This document shows positions 37,519 to 46,714 of a stretch of DNA of 64,000 nucleotides, piece by piece. This DNA comes from Budvicia aquatica DSM 5075 = ATCC 35567. GTDB taxonomy: Bacteria; Pseudomonadota; Gammaproteobacteria; Enterobacterales; Enterobacteriaceae. The stretch spans positions 62,001-126,000 of the forward strand of contig NZ_KE386585.1 in the NCBI RefSeq assembly GCF_000427805.1. Reading direction: 5' to 3'. The position numbers and the translations under genes are program-made. The first letter of the stretch is position 1. The number at the start of each line of letters is the position of its first letter. Below the pieces are notes generated by a model. That model saw nothing but the letters and a program-made list of their open reading frames with translations, had not been told where the DNA came from and made no database searches.

Positions 37519-38457
37519 GTGCAGCATTCTCATCACGTTGAATTAATCTGGCTTGAAGACTGTCGCGCACTGGCAGAAACGTTGAATTTTTCACGCGCAG
37601 CCCAGCGCAGAAATGTCACTCAGCCGGCATTTAGCCGACGCATACAGGCATTAGAACAGTGGACCGGAACGCCGTTATTTGAACGAAACCGTCGTGAGGT
37701 AAAACTGACTAAAGCCGGCGAGGTTTTTAATCAACAGGCTATAAAGCTATTACGTATGATTGGCACCATGCATCAGACCACGCTGGAAGCCGCCGGCGTT
37801 TCATCACCGATGCTCATTTTTGCCGCTACCCACTGCCTGTCATCAACCTTTTTTCCCGGCTGGATTAGAAAAAGCCAGGTTGAGCATGTATACGAGACCC
37901 TCAAGCTGGTTTCAGATACTTTATCAGCCTGTGAAAGAATGTTCTTACACGGCGACGCACAGTTTTTGCTGTGTCACTGCCACCAAAACACCCTCGACCA
38001 TTTAACTCCCGGTCAGTTTACCAGTCTGAAAGTCGGCCAGGATGAGTTAATCCCGCTGTGCGTTTCAACCGGCGATGGGGTAACGCCAAAATGGCAGCTC
38101 GCCCGTCAGACCAAAGATGTTCCTTTATTGTGCTATAGCAATGATTCAGGATTAGGGCGGATTATCAATCATTGCCCGAAGGTGGCTGATGCAGTCAGGG
38201 AGATGAAAAAGGTATTTACCTCTGATTTAGCAACTTCACTATTAGCCATGGTGCGAGCAGGTGACGGCGTTGCATGGCTGCCTCGTTCACTGGCTGAATC
38301 AGATCTGATGAATGGCACATTAGTTAATGCCGGTTCTGAAGCCCGTGACTTCAGCGTTCCTATTGAGATTCGCCTGTTTCGCCCCGCAACGCCGCTACCT
38401 GCAGCGGCAGAAAAGCTGTGGCACAGTTTGAAACGGTATCGGCTTAAGCCCGGCTGA
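37519..38457 (+). CDS. LysR-family transcriptional regulator
   Basis: 312 aa with a GTG start at 37519, chosen because GGAG lies 8 nt upstream and the HTH then begins at the normal distance (VELIWLEDCRALAETLNFSR). The frame is open upstream to 37414, but that extension is not LysR-like. The DNA-binding domain has AAQRRNVTQPAFSRRIQALE and LFERNRREVKLTKAGE. The effector domain includes SSTFFPGW and ends near LKRYRLKPG. It is convergent with tarD, so a role in tartrate use is possible but unproven. Its position divergent from autotransporter 3 is the other candidate link. Confidence 0.85.
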   Translation: MQHSHHVELIWLEDCRALAETLNFSRAAQRRNVTQPAFSRRIQALEQWTGTPLFERNRREVKLTKAGEVFNQQAIKLLRMIGTMHQTTLEAAGVSSPMLIFAATHCLSSTFFPGWIRKSQVEHVYETLKLVSDTLSACERMFLHGDAQFLLCHCHQNTLDHLTPGQFTSLKVGQDELIPLCVSTGDGVTPKWQLARQTKDVPLLCYSNDSGLGRIINHCPKVADAVREMKKVFTSDLATSLLAMVRAGDGVAWLPRSLAESDLMNGTLVNAGSEARDFSVPIEIRLFRPATPLPAAAEKLWHSLKRYRLKPG

Positions 38458-38472
38458 ATACTCCGGTGTGTT

Positions 38473-38506
38473 TCCGGGTTTGAAAATAGTGATTATCAAA
38501 CCCGGA
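38473..38506. terminator. Hairpin after the LysR gene
   Basis: An 11-bp stem TCCGGGTTTGA / TCAAACCCGGA with a 12-nt loop lies between the convergent LysR gene and tarD. No good T-run follows on either strand, so it is a weak or Rho-assisted terminator. Confidence 0.45.
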
Positions 38507-38534
38507 GATTAAGTTAATACTATCGAATCATGCC

Positions 38535-38577
38535 GGTTTGCTAGCAAACCAAATCTACGCAAATCTACGCAAATCTA
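38535..38577. repeat. 16-bp palindrome and 10-bp tandem repeats
   Basis: GGTTTGCTAGCAAACC is a perfect palindrome at 38535-38550. It is followed at once by CAAATCTACG repeated 2.8 times (38550-38577). Located in the 140-bp gap between convergent genes. Confidence 0.6.
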
Positions 38578-38598
38578 AAATTAAGCCGCCGGATAAAA

Positions 38599-39762
38599 TT
38601 ACTCGGCTAATTCCCTCATAACCTTAATCAGGTCTGATTTACCTTCAAAACCAATTCCCGGTAGCTCAGGCATCACAATATGGCCGTTCTGAACCGAGAC
38701 TGAATCAGGGAAGCCGCCATAAGGCTGGAACAGATCGGGGTAGCTTTCGTTACCGCCGAGCCCCAATCCTGCTGCGATATTTAACGACATCTGATGCCCG
38801 CCGTGAGGAATACAGCGCTTCGGTGACCAGCCAAATTGCGCCAGTACGTCCAAAGTACGCAGATATTCAACCAGCCCATAAGATAACGCGCAGTCAAATT
38901 GCAGATAGTCACGATCGGGACGCATGCCGCCATGGCGCAGCAGATTGCGGGCATCCTGATGGGAAAACAGATTTTCTCCGGTTGCCATCGGTCCCGGATA
39001 GAATTCAGACAACGCCGCCTGTAGGGAATAATCCAGAGGGTCACCGACCTCTTCATACCAGAATAGCGGGTATTCCCGCAGCATTTTGGCGTAGGCAATG
39101 GCAGTTTCTAAATTAAACCTGCCGTTAGCATCAACCGCTAATTGGGCCTGATCGCCGATCTCATCGAGAACCGCATCAATCCTGCGGCGATCTTCGTCCA
39201 GAGAAGCACCGCCGATCTTCATTTTAACTACCGTGTAGCCACGGTTAAGATAGCTGCGCATTTCTTGGCGCAGTGCGGCCAGATCTTTTCCCGGATAGTA
39301 ATAGCCGCCGGCGGCATAAACAAAGACCTCAGGATTAGCTTCAACGCCTTTCATCTCTGCCAGCATGCGGAATAAAGGCTTACCGGCAATTTTGGCCGTT
39401 GCATCCCAAATCGCCATATCCAATGTCCCGACGGCAACGGATCGTTCACCATGGCCGCCGGGCTTTTCATTCACCATCATCGCATTCCACACCCGATGGG
39501 GATCCAAATTATCACCTTTATCGTTTAACAGACTGTCCGCATCCGCCTGCAGAATACGCTGTTGAAAACGTTCGCGGATCAGGCCGCCCTGACCATAGCG
39601 ACCATTGGAATTAAACCCGTAGCCGACCACGCGCCGACCATCAACCACCACATCGGTGACTACCGCGACCAGGCTGGTCGTCATTTTACTGAAATCGATA
39701 TAGGCATTTCGGATAGGAGAAGCAATCGGCTTGGTTATTTCAACTACGTCAATAATTCGCAT
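38599..39762 (-). CDS. tarD: D-tartrate dehydratase (enolase superfamily)
   Basis: 387 aa enolase-superfamily protein. Visible active-site set: catalytic Lys182 in VVKMKIGG, metal ligands Asp211 (VDANGRF), Glu237 (WYEEVGDP) and Glu263 (ATGENL), and His320 in the KRCIPHGGHQ segment. These match in spacing the Bradyrhizobium D-tartrate dehydratase, which turns D-tartrate into oxaloacetate. AAAGGA precedes the ATG. It stands alone behind the cobO terminator. Function as a related sugar-acid dehydratase cannot be excluded, but the match to the TarD subgroup is good. Confidence 0.75.
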   Translation of the reverse strand: MRIIDVVEITKPIASPIRNAYIDFSKMTTSLVAVVTDVVVDGRRVVGYGFNSNGRYGQGGLIRERFQQRILQADADSLLNDKGDNLDPHRVWNAMMVNEKPGGHGERSVAVGTLDMAIWDATAKIAGKPLFRMLAEMKGVEANPEVFVYAAGGYYYPGKDLAALRQEMRSYLNRGYTVVKMKIGGASLDEDRRRIDAVLDEIGDQAQLAVDANGRFNLETAIAYAKMLREYPLFWYEEVGDPLDYSLQAALSEFYPGPMATGENLFSHQDARNLLRHGGMRPDRDYLQFDCALSYGLVEYLRTLDVLAQFGWSPKRCIPHGGHQMSLNIAAGLGLGGNESYPDLFQPYGGFPDSVSVQNGHIVMPELPGIGFEGKSDLIKVMRELAE

Positions 39763-39957
39763 GGCTAATTCCTTTGGTTAAGCAATTATATTGATGACCG
39801 GTACCCGAAATAACTCGAGTGACATTGAGGCCAACCAACTCCGCCAACAAAAAGCTAACTTCAAGTATGACGGGTATAAAGCGAGTATAACGGTAGGCTG
39901 ATTTGCTTTTCTAATGCCGGTTCAGCCGGCTGTTATGCCGTGAAAGCATCACTAAAA

Positions 39958-39994
39958 TAAAACCCCGCCGCGGATCAACGCGACGGGGTTTTTG
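39958..39994 (-). terminator. Terminator after cobO
   Basis: GC-rich stem AACCCCGCCGCG / CGCGACGGGGTT with one mismatch and a 6-nt loop, followed on the minus strand by TTTTATTTT. It lies just past the cobO stop; T bases on the plus side make it partly bidirectional. Confidence 0.8.
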
Positions 39995-40026
39995 ATCACC
40001 AGATGTAAAGGTTTGAGCTCAAAGCG

Positions 40027-40617
40027 TTACCAGTCGATCCCCTTCTGTGCCTGAATGCCATTTTCAAAAGCATGTTTTACCGGACGCAGCTCACTCACCG
40101 TATCTGCCAGCTCGGTAATATCCCGGTGACAGGCTCGGCCAGTAATAATCACGCTTTGGTGAGGCGGTCGATTCTTCAATGCAGTCAGTATCTCATCCAG
40201 CGCTAAATATCCGCAGGGAATCATATAGGTCAGCTCATCCAGCACCACTAAATCAAATGACGCATCTGCCAGCATGCGCAAACCTTCTAGCCATGCTTCC
40301 TCAGCCGCTTTGATATCATCGCCTTTGTCTTGGGTATTCCAGGTAAACCCGGTTGCCATAACGTGGAATTCAACGCCGTTTTTCTCCAGCAGATTACGTT
40401 CCCCGTTTTCCCATGTCCCTTTGATAAACTGAATAACACCGACCTTTAGGCCGTGGCCGACCGCTCGGGCTACCGTACCAAAAGCCGCGGTAGACTTACC
40501 TTTACCGTTGCCGGTAAAGACGATAATAATACCGCCGGTTTTAGTTGCCGCCGCAACGCGTTCTTCTACGCGCTCTTTTAGCTGTTGTTGACGCTGTTGA
40601 TATCTGTCTTCGCTCAT
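40027..40617 (-). CDS. cobO: Cob(I)yrinic acid a,c-diamide adenosyltransferase (CobO/BtuR)
   Basis: 196 aa. P-loop GNGKGKST at residues 36-43 binds ATP; FIKGTW, DLVVLDELTYMIPCGYL and the VIITGRACH segment are the family blocks. The enzyme adds the 5'-deoxyadenosyl group to corrinoids, in de novo synthesis and salvage. It lies 33 bp after the fumarase gene on the same strand, so the two are probably cotranscribed, separate from the main cob operon about 3 kb away. The C terminus AFENGIQAQKGIDW is typical of BtuR. Confidence 0.95.
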   Translation of the reverse strand: MSEDRYQQRQQQLKERVEERVAAATKTGGIIIVFTGNGKGKSTAAFGTVARAVGHGLKVGVIQFIKGTWENGERNLLEKNGVEFHVMATGFTWNTQDKGDDIKAAEEAWLEGLRMLADASFDLVVLDELTYMIPCGYLALDEILTALKNRPPHQSVIITGRACHRDITELADTVSELRPVKHAFENGIQAQKGIDW

Positions 40618-40650
40618 ACTGATGTTCCTCAGTGTTGAATCTGAATATCA

Positions 40651-42297
40651 CTACTGGTGGCAACCTGCACATATCTGTGACTGAATCTGGTCAAAGAATG
40701 AGTTACCTTTATCATCCACCAGAATAAACGCCGGGAAGTTTTTCACTTCCATTTTCCACACCGCTTCCATCCCCAGCTCCGGATACTCAAGGCAGGTCAG
40801 GCTTTCAATATAATCCTGAGCCAGTATGGCTGCCGATCCACCGATACTGCCTAAATAGAATCCGCCGTGCTTATGACAGGCATCGGTTACCTGCTGACCG
40901 CGGTTGCCTTTAGCCAACATCACCATGCTCCCGCCGCGGGACTGGAACAGATCAACGTAAGGGTCCATTCGACTGGCGGTTGTCGGTCCCATAGAACCTG
41001 ACACAAACTCTTCCGGCTTTTTGGCCGGCCCGGCGTAATAAACAGGATGGTTTTTGATGTAGTCGGGCAGCTCTTCGCCTTTATCTAAACGCTCTTTAAG
41101 CTTGGCATGAACAATATCGCGGGCAACAATCAGCGGACCATTAAGGGATACTCGGGTTGAAACCGGATGGCCGGAAAGCTGCTGCAGAATATCAGCCATC
41201 GGTCGATTAAGGTCGATATTTACCACGCTGCCCTCATTCCCTTCACGGAAATGCGCAGGAATATAGCGCTCCGGATGGTACTCCAGCTTTTCCAGCCAGA
41301 TACCCTGTTTGTTAATCTTGGCTTTAATATTACGGTCAGACGAACAGGAAATCGCCATTCCGATAGGACACGATCCGCCGTGGCGCGGCAGGCGAATAAC
41401 CCGAACGTCATGAACTAGATACTTACCGCCAAACTGAGCCCCTAAGCCGAACTCGCGGGAAGCGTCCAGCAGCTCTTTCTCCAGTTCGATATCACGGAAA
41501 GCCTGACCGTGCTCATTTCCTTCGGTGGGTAGATTATCGTAATACTTAGTTGACGCTAATTTAGCCGTTTTCAGGTTGGTTTCTGCTGAGGTTCCGCCGA
41601 CGACAAAGGCCACATGGTAAGGCGGGCAGGCAGACGTTCCGAGGCTTCTCATTTTTTCGGTCAAAAAGGCCTTTAGCTTTTCCGGTTCTAAAATGGCTTT
41701 CGTTTCCTGATACAGCGCCGCTTTATTCGCAGAACCACCGCCTTTATTGACAAACAGGAAGCTGTATTCATCACCCTCTGTGGCATAAATATCAATTTGC
41801 CCCGGTAAGTTAGTACCAGTATTCACTTCGGTATACATATCCAGAGCGGCATTTTGCGAATAGCGCAGGTTGTCATTCTGGAAGGTGCGATAAATTCCTA
41901 ACGATAGCGCAGCCGCATCATCCGTCCGGGTCCAGACATGCTCGCCCTTCTTGGCAACAATGGTGGATGTTCCCGTATCCTGACAGTTTGGCAAAATGCC
42001 TTTGGCTGAAATCTCAGCGTTACGTAGCAGCTGTAGCGCGACATATTTGTCGTTTTCGCTGGCTTCAGGGTCGCTTAAAATATTACCGACCTGCTGCTGA
42101 TGAGCCGGGCGGAGAAAAAAGGAGGCATCATGAAGCGCCTGTTGGGCAACTAGCGTTAACGCTTCCGGTTCAATTTTTAATATTTCCTGCCCGTCACAAA
42201 CTAAGGTGGACACATATTTATCGCTCAGAAGATAGTACTCGGTCTCGTCTTCTGATAAAGGAAAGGGTTGTTGATAAAAAAATTTATTATTAGACAT
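40651..42297 (-). CDS. fumA: Class I (Fe-S) fumarate hydratase
   Basis: 548 aa from ATG ([20 protein letters not shown]); a GTG three codons upstream is an alternative. It aligns end to end with E. coli FumA/FumB. The three cluster Cys are visible in [14 protein letters not shown] and GSCPIGM. The C-terminal block [17 protein letters not shown] is also kept. FumA/B dehydrate malate or hydrate fumarate, and FumB also acts on D-tartrate. The gene next door but one is a D-tartrate dehydratase, so a role in tartrate or anaerobic C4 metabolism is possible. A LysR gene lies upstream on the same strand, separated by a terminator. Confidence 0.95.
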   Translation of the reverse strand: MSNNKFFYQQPFPLSEDETEYYLLSDKYVSTLVCDGQEILKIEPEALTLVAQQALHDASFFLRPAHQQQVGNILSDPEASENDKYVALQLLRNAEISAKGILPNCQDTGTSTIVAKKGEHVWTRTDDAAALSLGIYRTFQNDNLRYSQNAALDMYTEVNTGTNLPGQIDIYATEGDEYSFLFVNKGGGSANKAALYQETKAILEPEKLKAFLTEKMRSLGTSACPPYHVAFVVGGTSAETNLKTAKLASTKYYDNLPTEGNEHGQAFRDIELEKELLDASREFGLGAQFGGKYLVHDVRVIRLPRHGGSCPIGMAISCSSDRNIKAKINKQGIWLEKLEYHPERYIPAHFREGNEGSVVNIDLNRPMADILQQLSGHPVSTRVSLNGPLIVARDIVHAKLKERLDKGEELPDYIKNHPVYYAGPAKKPEEFVSGSMGPTTASRMDPYVDLFQSRGGSMVMLAKGNRGQQVTDACHKHGGFYLGSIGGSAAILAQDYIESLTCLEYPELGMEAVWKMEVKNFPAFILVDDKGNSFFDQIQSQICAGCHQ

Positions 42298-42306
42298 TTT
42301 TTTCAC

Positions 42307-42673
42307 TCATTTAATCGTAGGGAAGAAATATAAAAATAGTCGTATTTATTATTTAACAAATAGATAATTAATAATATTTAAGATGTACTGAGCTCAATTT
42401 ATTACACCACATCATTATTAATTTAAAAAAGTAAAAAGCAAATGATCTATCTGCAACAGATGGTGCACATAAGTTAATAAGTAATAGTTAGCACACAACT
42501 AAAAACACCCAAACCCAATAAGCACGGAGCTTCCATACCAATGAGAAAATAACGACAGAATATTTCCGTTAAAATTAAAATAGAGTTTAATATTAAAAAC
42601 AAGAATCACATCACAAACCAAATTTTATTTAGCCATAAAGCAATGCGTTATTAAAATCTAAAAAAATATCAGA
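42307..42673. other. AT-rich promoter region upstream of fumarase
   Basis: No gene. Must contain the promoter for fumA-cobO. No convincing Fnr or CRP box was seen by eye. Confidence 0.35.
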
Positions 42674-42714
42674 CAGGGGAAAACCCACCGAATAAGGTGT
42701 CATATTTTCCCCTG
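42674..42714 (-). terminator. Terminator after the upstream LysR gene
   Basis: Outer stem CAGGGGAAAA / TTTTCCCCTG (42674-42683 and 42705-42714) encloses a smaller CACC-GGTG hairpin. On the minus strand the outer stem is followed within seven bases by a run of T. Confidence 0.65.
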
Positions 42715-42757
42715 CTGTTCTCAGAATCAATAATAAAAAATATATCAGACGTTATTG

Positions 42758-43675
42758 CTAGCTTTGTTTTTGTTTCAGTGCTTCCGCTTTTGATTTTTCA
42801 TGAACCCACTGGCTGAACTTTTGTAAGCTCTGCAAACCTATCTTGTCTTCCTTATAGGTCAAGATAAAGTGGTTGCCGGTACTCATGGGTAAATCACACG
42901 GAATCACCATATCACCATTCTCTAAATCTTTTTGAATAGCAAAGCGCGGAAGTAATGCCACGCCAAGATTAGAGCGCACCGCTGATATCAGCATAGACAG
43001 CAGGTCAAAACGCGGCCCCATTCGGACTTTAGGATTACTTACGCCGGATAATCCAAACCAGTCAAACCATGAATCCAACCGTGTCGTCTGATGAAGCAGA
43101 GTAAACTCTTCCAGCAGCTCTTCCGCTCGCATCACTTTTTTATCGTCTCGCCACAGCATTCGACTACATACCGGAACCAGTTCTTCTTCAAATAAAGATT
43201 CATTCTCAGCCCAAGGGCTGCAAAAATCCTCTCGCATAATTGCCGCATCATATTTCAGATGCAGGAAATCTGCCGGCGTAGTCAGCGCGATAAGATTAAG
43301 CACAATGCCGGGGTGTTTTTCACGAAAGTCATTCAGGTTAGGAATAAGCCAGTGGGTACTAAAGGTTGGCGTCGCAGCCACTTCAAGTACCTGTTGGGTT
43401 GAATGATAAGACATGATGCTTTGAGTATCCCTCTCCAACTGCTCTAAGGTTTCTCTGACCAGCTTGAGATAATAGTGCCCGGCATCATTAAGAAAAATTC
43501 GCTTACGCACATGATGAAATAGCGAAACGTTAAGAAACTCTTCCAGCGCCGTGATTTGCCGGAAAACCGCACTTTGCGTTAAGGCTAACTTCTCTGCTGC
43601 ACGCGTGTAGCTTTCATACTGGGCAACCGCCTCAAACGTCACTAGTAAATCGGTCTTAGGAATTTTACACCGCAT
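42758..43675 (-). CDS. LysR-family transcriptional regulator (GcvA-like)
   Basis: 305 aa from the ATG at 43675 (AGGAGGG just upstream); the frame extends 15 codons further but without a ribosome site. The HTH is at about residues 6-64 (TRAAEKLALTQSAVFRQITA, LEEFLNVSLFHHVRKRIFLN). The effector domain has HWLIPNLNDFREKHPGIVLN and a GVALLPRFAIQKDLENG close, as in GcvA/AmpR-type members. It lies between cobT and the fumA gene, pointing toward fumA, and may regulate that gene; this is position-based inference. Confidence 0.87.
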   Translation of the reverse strand: MRCKIPKTDLLVTFEAVAQYESYTRAAEKLALTQSAVFRQITALEEFLNVSLFHHVRKRIFLNDAGHYYLKLVRETLEQLERDTQSIMSYHSTQQVLEVAATPTFSTHWLIPNLNDFREKHPGIVLNLIALTTPADFLHLKYDAAIMREDFCSPWAENESLFEEELVPVCSRMLWRDDKKVMRAEELLEEFTLLHQTTRLDSWFDWFGLSGVSNPKVRMGPRFDLLSMLISAVRSNLGVALLPRFAIQKDLENGDMVIPCDLPMSTGNHFILTYKEDKIGLQSLQKFSQWVHEKSKAEALKQKQS

Positions 43676-43725
43676 TTTAGCCCTCCTGACATTGATAATA
43701 GGGTCAATCAATACATACATCGCCG

Positions 43726-44787
43726 TTATTGGCTTAATGACCGACGTAAACTAAAGCCGCTGTTTTCCTGTAGCCCCATATCGCAATACATGGCACAGGC
43801 TGCACCGACTACGGACATAGCTATCGCCGCCCCGCTTCCTTCTCCCAGTCGTAAATCCAGATATAAATAAGGTGTTAAGTTAAGATGTTGCAGAGCGCGT
43901 TTAGCGCCTTTCTCTGCTGAGAAATGTGAAGGAATACAATACTCCCGCGCAGCCGGCGCTATCTGACAGGCCGCCAGTGCAGAAGCATAAGAAAGAAAAC
44001 CGTCAAGAATGACCGGAACGCCACAGGCTGCCGCCCCCAGAATCACCCCGGTCATCCCCACCAGATCGAAGCCTCCTACCTTGGCCAGAACATCAATGCC
44101 ATCGTTGGGATCGGGTTGGTTAACCACAATCGCCTGACGCACAATATTTTCTTTATGTTTCACCCGCGCCTGAGGCAAGTTGGCCCCGATACCAACCACT
44201 TCATGAGGGTCACAGCCGGTGAGTACGCTGACAATTGCTGATGCCGGCGTGGTGTTGGCTATCCCGAGTTCACCAACGCCAAAAACAGAAATCCCTTGCC
44301 CGACCCGCTGCTGAACCAACTGAGCGCTGGCTAATATCAACTGTGCTGCCTGCTGATAGCTCATGGCGGGCCCCTGAGCTATATTGCCGCAGCCTCTGGC
44401 AACTTTGAGCGACATCAGGCCATCAATAGGATCGCAATCAATACCGATATCAACCGGCAGCACGCTGGTATTACTGTTTTTAGCCAGTACGCATACGCCG
44501 GTTAGTCCTTTTTGCATATTACGCGCCTGAATCGCGGTAACATTTTTAGGTGTAATCGCCACGCCCTCATCAAATACACCGTGATCGGCACACATCACCA
44601 CAATCTCTTTTTGCAGATCTTGTAGATCTGAAATTCCCGGCATGCCGAAAAGTTGTACCGCCAGCGTTTCAAGCCGGCCAAGGCTTCCCGGTGGTTTTGC
44701 CAGACTATCAATGTGTTTGACGGCATAGTTCATATGGGCCCGGTTCAAGGGCTGTATCGACGAAATTAAACTCTGAATTGTTTTCAT
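43726..44787 (-). CDS. cobT: Nicotinate-nucleotide-dimethylbenzimidazole phosphoribosyltransferase (CobT)
   Basis: 353 aa from the ATG at 44787, which aligns with the Salmonella CobT start ([20 protein letters not shown]). An ATG five codons upstream overlaps the cobC stop but its GAGG is too close to serve as a ribosome site. Blocks [38 protein letters not shown] and the catalytic-Glu region [13 protein letters not shown] are intact. It makes alpha-ribazole phosphate for the lower ligand of B12. Last gene of the large cbi/cob operon. Confidence 0.95.
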   Translation of the reverse strand: MKTIQSLISSIQPLNRAHMNYAVKHIDSLAKPPGSLGRLETLAVQLFGMPGISDLQDLQKEIVVMCADHGVFDEGVAITPKNVTAIQARNMQKGLTGVCVLAKNSNTSVLPVDIGIDCDPIDGLMSLKVARGCGNIAQGPAMSYQQAAQLILASAQLVQQRVGQGISVFGVGELGIANTTPASAIVSVLTGCDPHEVVGIGANLPQARVKHKENIVRQAIVVNQPDPNDGIDVLAKVGGFDLVGMTGVILGAAACGVPVILDGFLSYASALAACQIAPAAREYCIPSHFSAEKGAKRALQHLNLTPYLYLDLRLGEGSGAAIAMSVVGAACAMYCDMGLQENSGFSLRRSLSQ

Positions 44788-44798
44788 TATGGTTATTC

Positions 44799-45410
44799 TC
44801 ATTCCTCAGGTAGGTACTGCACCTGCCCATTAAATACCCGTAAAGTGATAAACCCGGCATGATTCTCCACCATGCTGTAAGCCTGGTGCTGAAAGCTAAA
44901 ATGCCACATTGCCTCCGCCGGCATATTCAGTAGCCGGGCTAACAACAGGCTCAAAACGCCTTGGTGGGCAACAATCAGCTGATGACCAGAGGTGGTTATC
45001 GCCCTTAGCTGCTCGGCAAACTCCGTCACCCGCTGAGCAAAATCCTCAAAGGGTTCGCCTCCGGTTGCACATGCCTTCTGCCCGCCGGTTAGCCAGCGTT
45101 GCCAGCCGTGAGGATCATTTTTAGCAATCTCCTCAAAGTGGCGCATTTCCCATGCACCAAAGTGCATCTCGTTCAGCCGCCGATCAAACTGCATAGATCG
45201 GGAACGGGCAGGCAAAATGATATTGGCCGTCTGCTGTGCCCGGCGTAGCTGGCTGCAGTACACCGACTCAAACTTAACGCTTTTGAGGGCCAATTTTATC
45301 TTCCGCGCCTGAGCAAGGCCGGTCCGGGTCAGCCCGAGATCCGTACTGCCATAAAACAGCCCTTTTTCATTGGCTTCGGTCTGACCATGACGAACCAGAA
45401 AAAATCGCAT
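44799..45410 (-). CDS. cobC: Alpha-ribazole phosphatase (CobC)
   Basis: 203 aa histidine phosphatase. Catalytic [13 protein letters not shown] at the N terminus, proton donor region NEMHFGAWE, and the second His in [11 protein letters not shown]. It removes phosphate from alpha-ribazole-5'-phosphate or adenosylcobalamin phosphate in the final steps. In Salmonella cobC lies apart from the cbi-cob operon; here it sits between cobS and cobT, only a few bases from each. Confidence 0.93.
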   Translation of the reverse strand: MRFFLVRHGQTEANEKGLFYGSTDLGLTRTGLAQARKIKLALKSVKFESVYCSQLRRAQQTANIILPARSRSMQFDRRLNEMHFGAWEMRHFEEIAKNDPHGWQRWLTGGQKACATGGEPFEDFAQRVTEFAEQLRAITTSGHQLIVAHQGVLSLLLARLLNMPAEAMWHFSFQHQAYSMVENHAGFITLRVFNGQVQYLPEE

Positions 45411-45413
45411 CCG

Positions 45414-46172
45414 TTAGCTCCAAAGTAGTGCCAGCAGAAAAATAACCTCACCCAGCTCTTCTGAGGCGCCCAGCGTATCTCCGGTTTGGCCACCGAGGTG
45501 ATAACAGAAGTATCGGCTCAGGCCATAAACCGCCATCAGTGTGATCCCCATGGCGAACAGGCCCTGCCAGCCACTGATAACGCCGATGAATATCCCGCCA
45601 AGTAACAAGGTGCTGCCCGTTTCGCGCCGCGACACTTGGCCGATGTAGATATTGCCCATCCCTTCACCTTCGCGGGAATAGCGTTGTCGGTACATCAATA
45701 AAACCATGGCCGTACGTCCGGCAACCGGAGCGCACACCAATACCGCAAACAGCTGCAGCGGTAAGAGGTGAGAGAGTTCCACCACGGCCAGCGTTTTAAT
45801 CCCGATACAAAACACCAATGCCAACCCGCCGTGAGTACCCAAGCGGCTGTCACGCATAATCTCCAGCATCCGCACCCGGTTACGGGCAGAGAAAATGCCA
45901 TCGCAGGTATCAGCCAGTCCGTCTAAATGAAAGCCGCCGGTTAACAGTGCCAGCACCAGCACATAACCCATTGCGCCAATATAAATACCGCCGCCGGACT
46001 GGCTAATTGCGACGGAAATTGCCGCCGCAATAGCGCCGACAATCAGCCCGACCAGCGGAAAAATCGGTACTCCGCGGCCATATTGCCGAAAATCAACGCC
46101 GCTCGCCCAAGACGCCGGAACCGGAATTCGGGTAATAAATTGCAACGTTGCCCAAAACATCGCCGGTTTCAT
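45414..46172 (-). CDS. cobS: Adenosylcobinamide-GDP ribazoletransferase (CobS)
   Basis: 252 aa integral membrane enzyme with several hydrophobic segments. The hallmark GGFHLDGLADTCDGIFSARN lies at about residues 79-98, and GTHGGLALVF follows. It joins AdoCbi-GDP to alpha-ribazole (phosphate) at the inner membrane to make cobalamin. Its ATG overlaps the cobU stop by 4 nt (ATGA). Confidence 0.95.
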   Translation of the reverse strand: MKPAMFWATLQFITRIPVPASWASGVDFRQYGRGVPIFPLVGLIVGAIAAAISVAISQSGGGIYIGAMGYVLVLALLTGGFHLDGLADTCDGIFSARNRVRMLEIMRDSRLGTHGGLALVFCIGIKTLAVVELSHLLPLQLFAVLVCAPVAGRTAMVLLMYRQRYSREGEGMGNIYIGQVSRRETGSTLLLGGIFIGVISGWQGLFAMGITLMAVYGLSRYFCYHLGGQTGDTLGASEELGEVIFLLALLWS

Positions 46173-46714
46173 TTAATTCTCACTCCAATACCGGACACCA
46201 CCAGCCATACCTCATCTGCCGCAGCGGCAAGCCGCTGATTAGCCCGCCCGGCAATGTCCACAAAGTGGCGAGCCAGTCGGTTCTCAGGCGTAATCCCCAT
46301 GCCTAACTCGTTAGTGACGATATAAACCGGCGTTCGGCAACTTTTACTGGCATCGATCAGATCGCTAATTTGTTGGTCAATAAAGGCTTCCAGAGGTGCG
46401 AAATCCAGAGTGTCGGGCGACTCAGCGCCGGACTGTTCAAACAGCAGATTGGCTATCAGCGTTGTAATACACTCCAGCATCACCCCTTCACCGGGCTTAA
46501 CTTGTTGACGAATAACATCGCCTAACTGCTGAAAACCTTCCCACGTTCGCCAGTGGGCCGGACGCTGCGTTTTATGGCGGGCGACTCTGGCCGCCATCTC
46601 GCTATCGGTAATCACTGAGGTGGCGATATACAGCACCTGTTCGCAGCGAGTCTTTGCCAATTTTTCGCCAAAAGCGCTTTTGCCGCTGCGCGCTCCGCCG
46701 GTGACTAAAATCAT
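46169..46714 (-). CDS. cobU: Adenosylcobinamide kinase / guanylyltransferase (CobU)
   Basis: 181 aa. P-loop GGARSGKS at residues 6-13, the guanylation His region [17 protein letters not shown], and [20 protein letters not shown] near the C terminus are all in place. It phosphorylates and then guanylates adenosylcobinamide. It starts inside the cbiP stop (4-nt overlap). Confidence 0.96.
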   Translation of the reverse strand: MILVTGGARSGKSAFGEKLAKTRCEQVLYIATSVITDSEMAARVARHKTQRPAHWRTWEGFQQLGDVIRQQVKPGEGVMLECITTLIANLLFEQSGAESPDTLDFAPLEAFIDQQISDLIDASKSCRTPVYIVTNELGMGITPENRLARHFVDIAGRANQRLAAAADEVWLVVSGIGVRIK

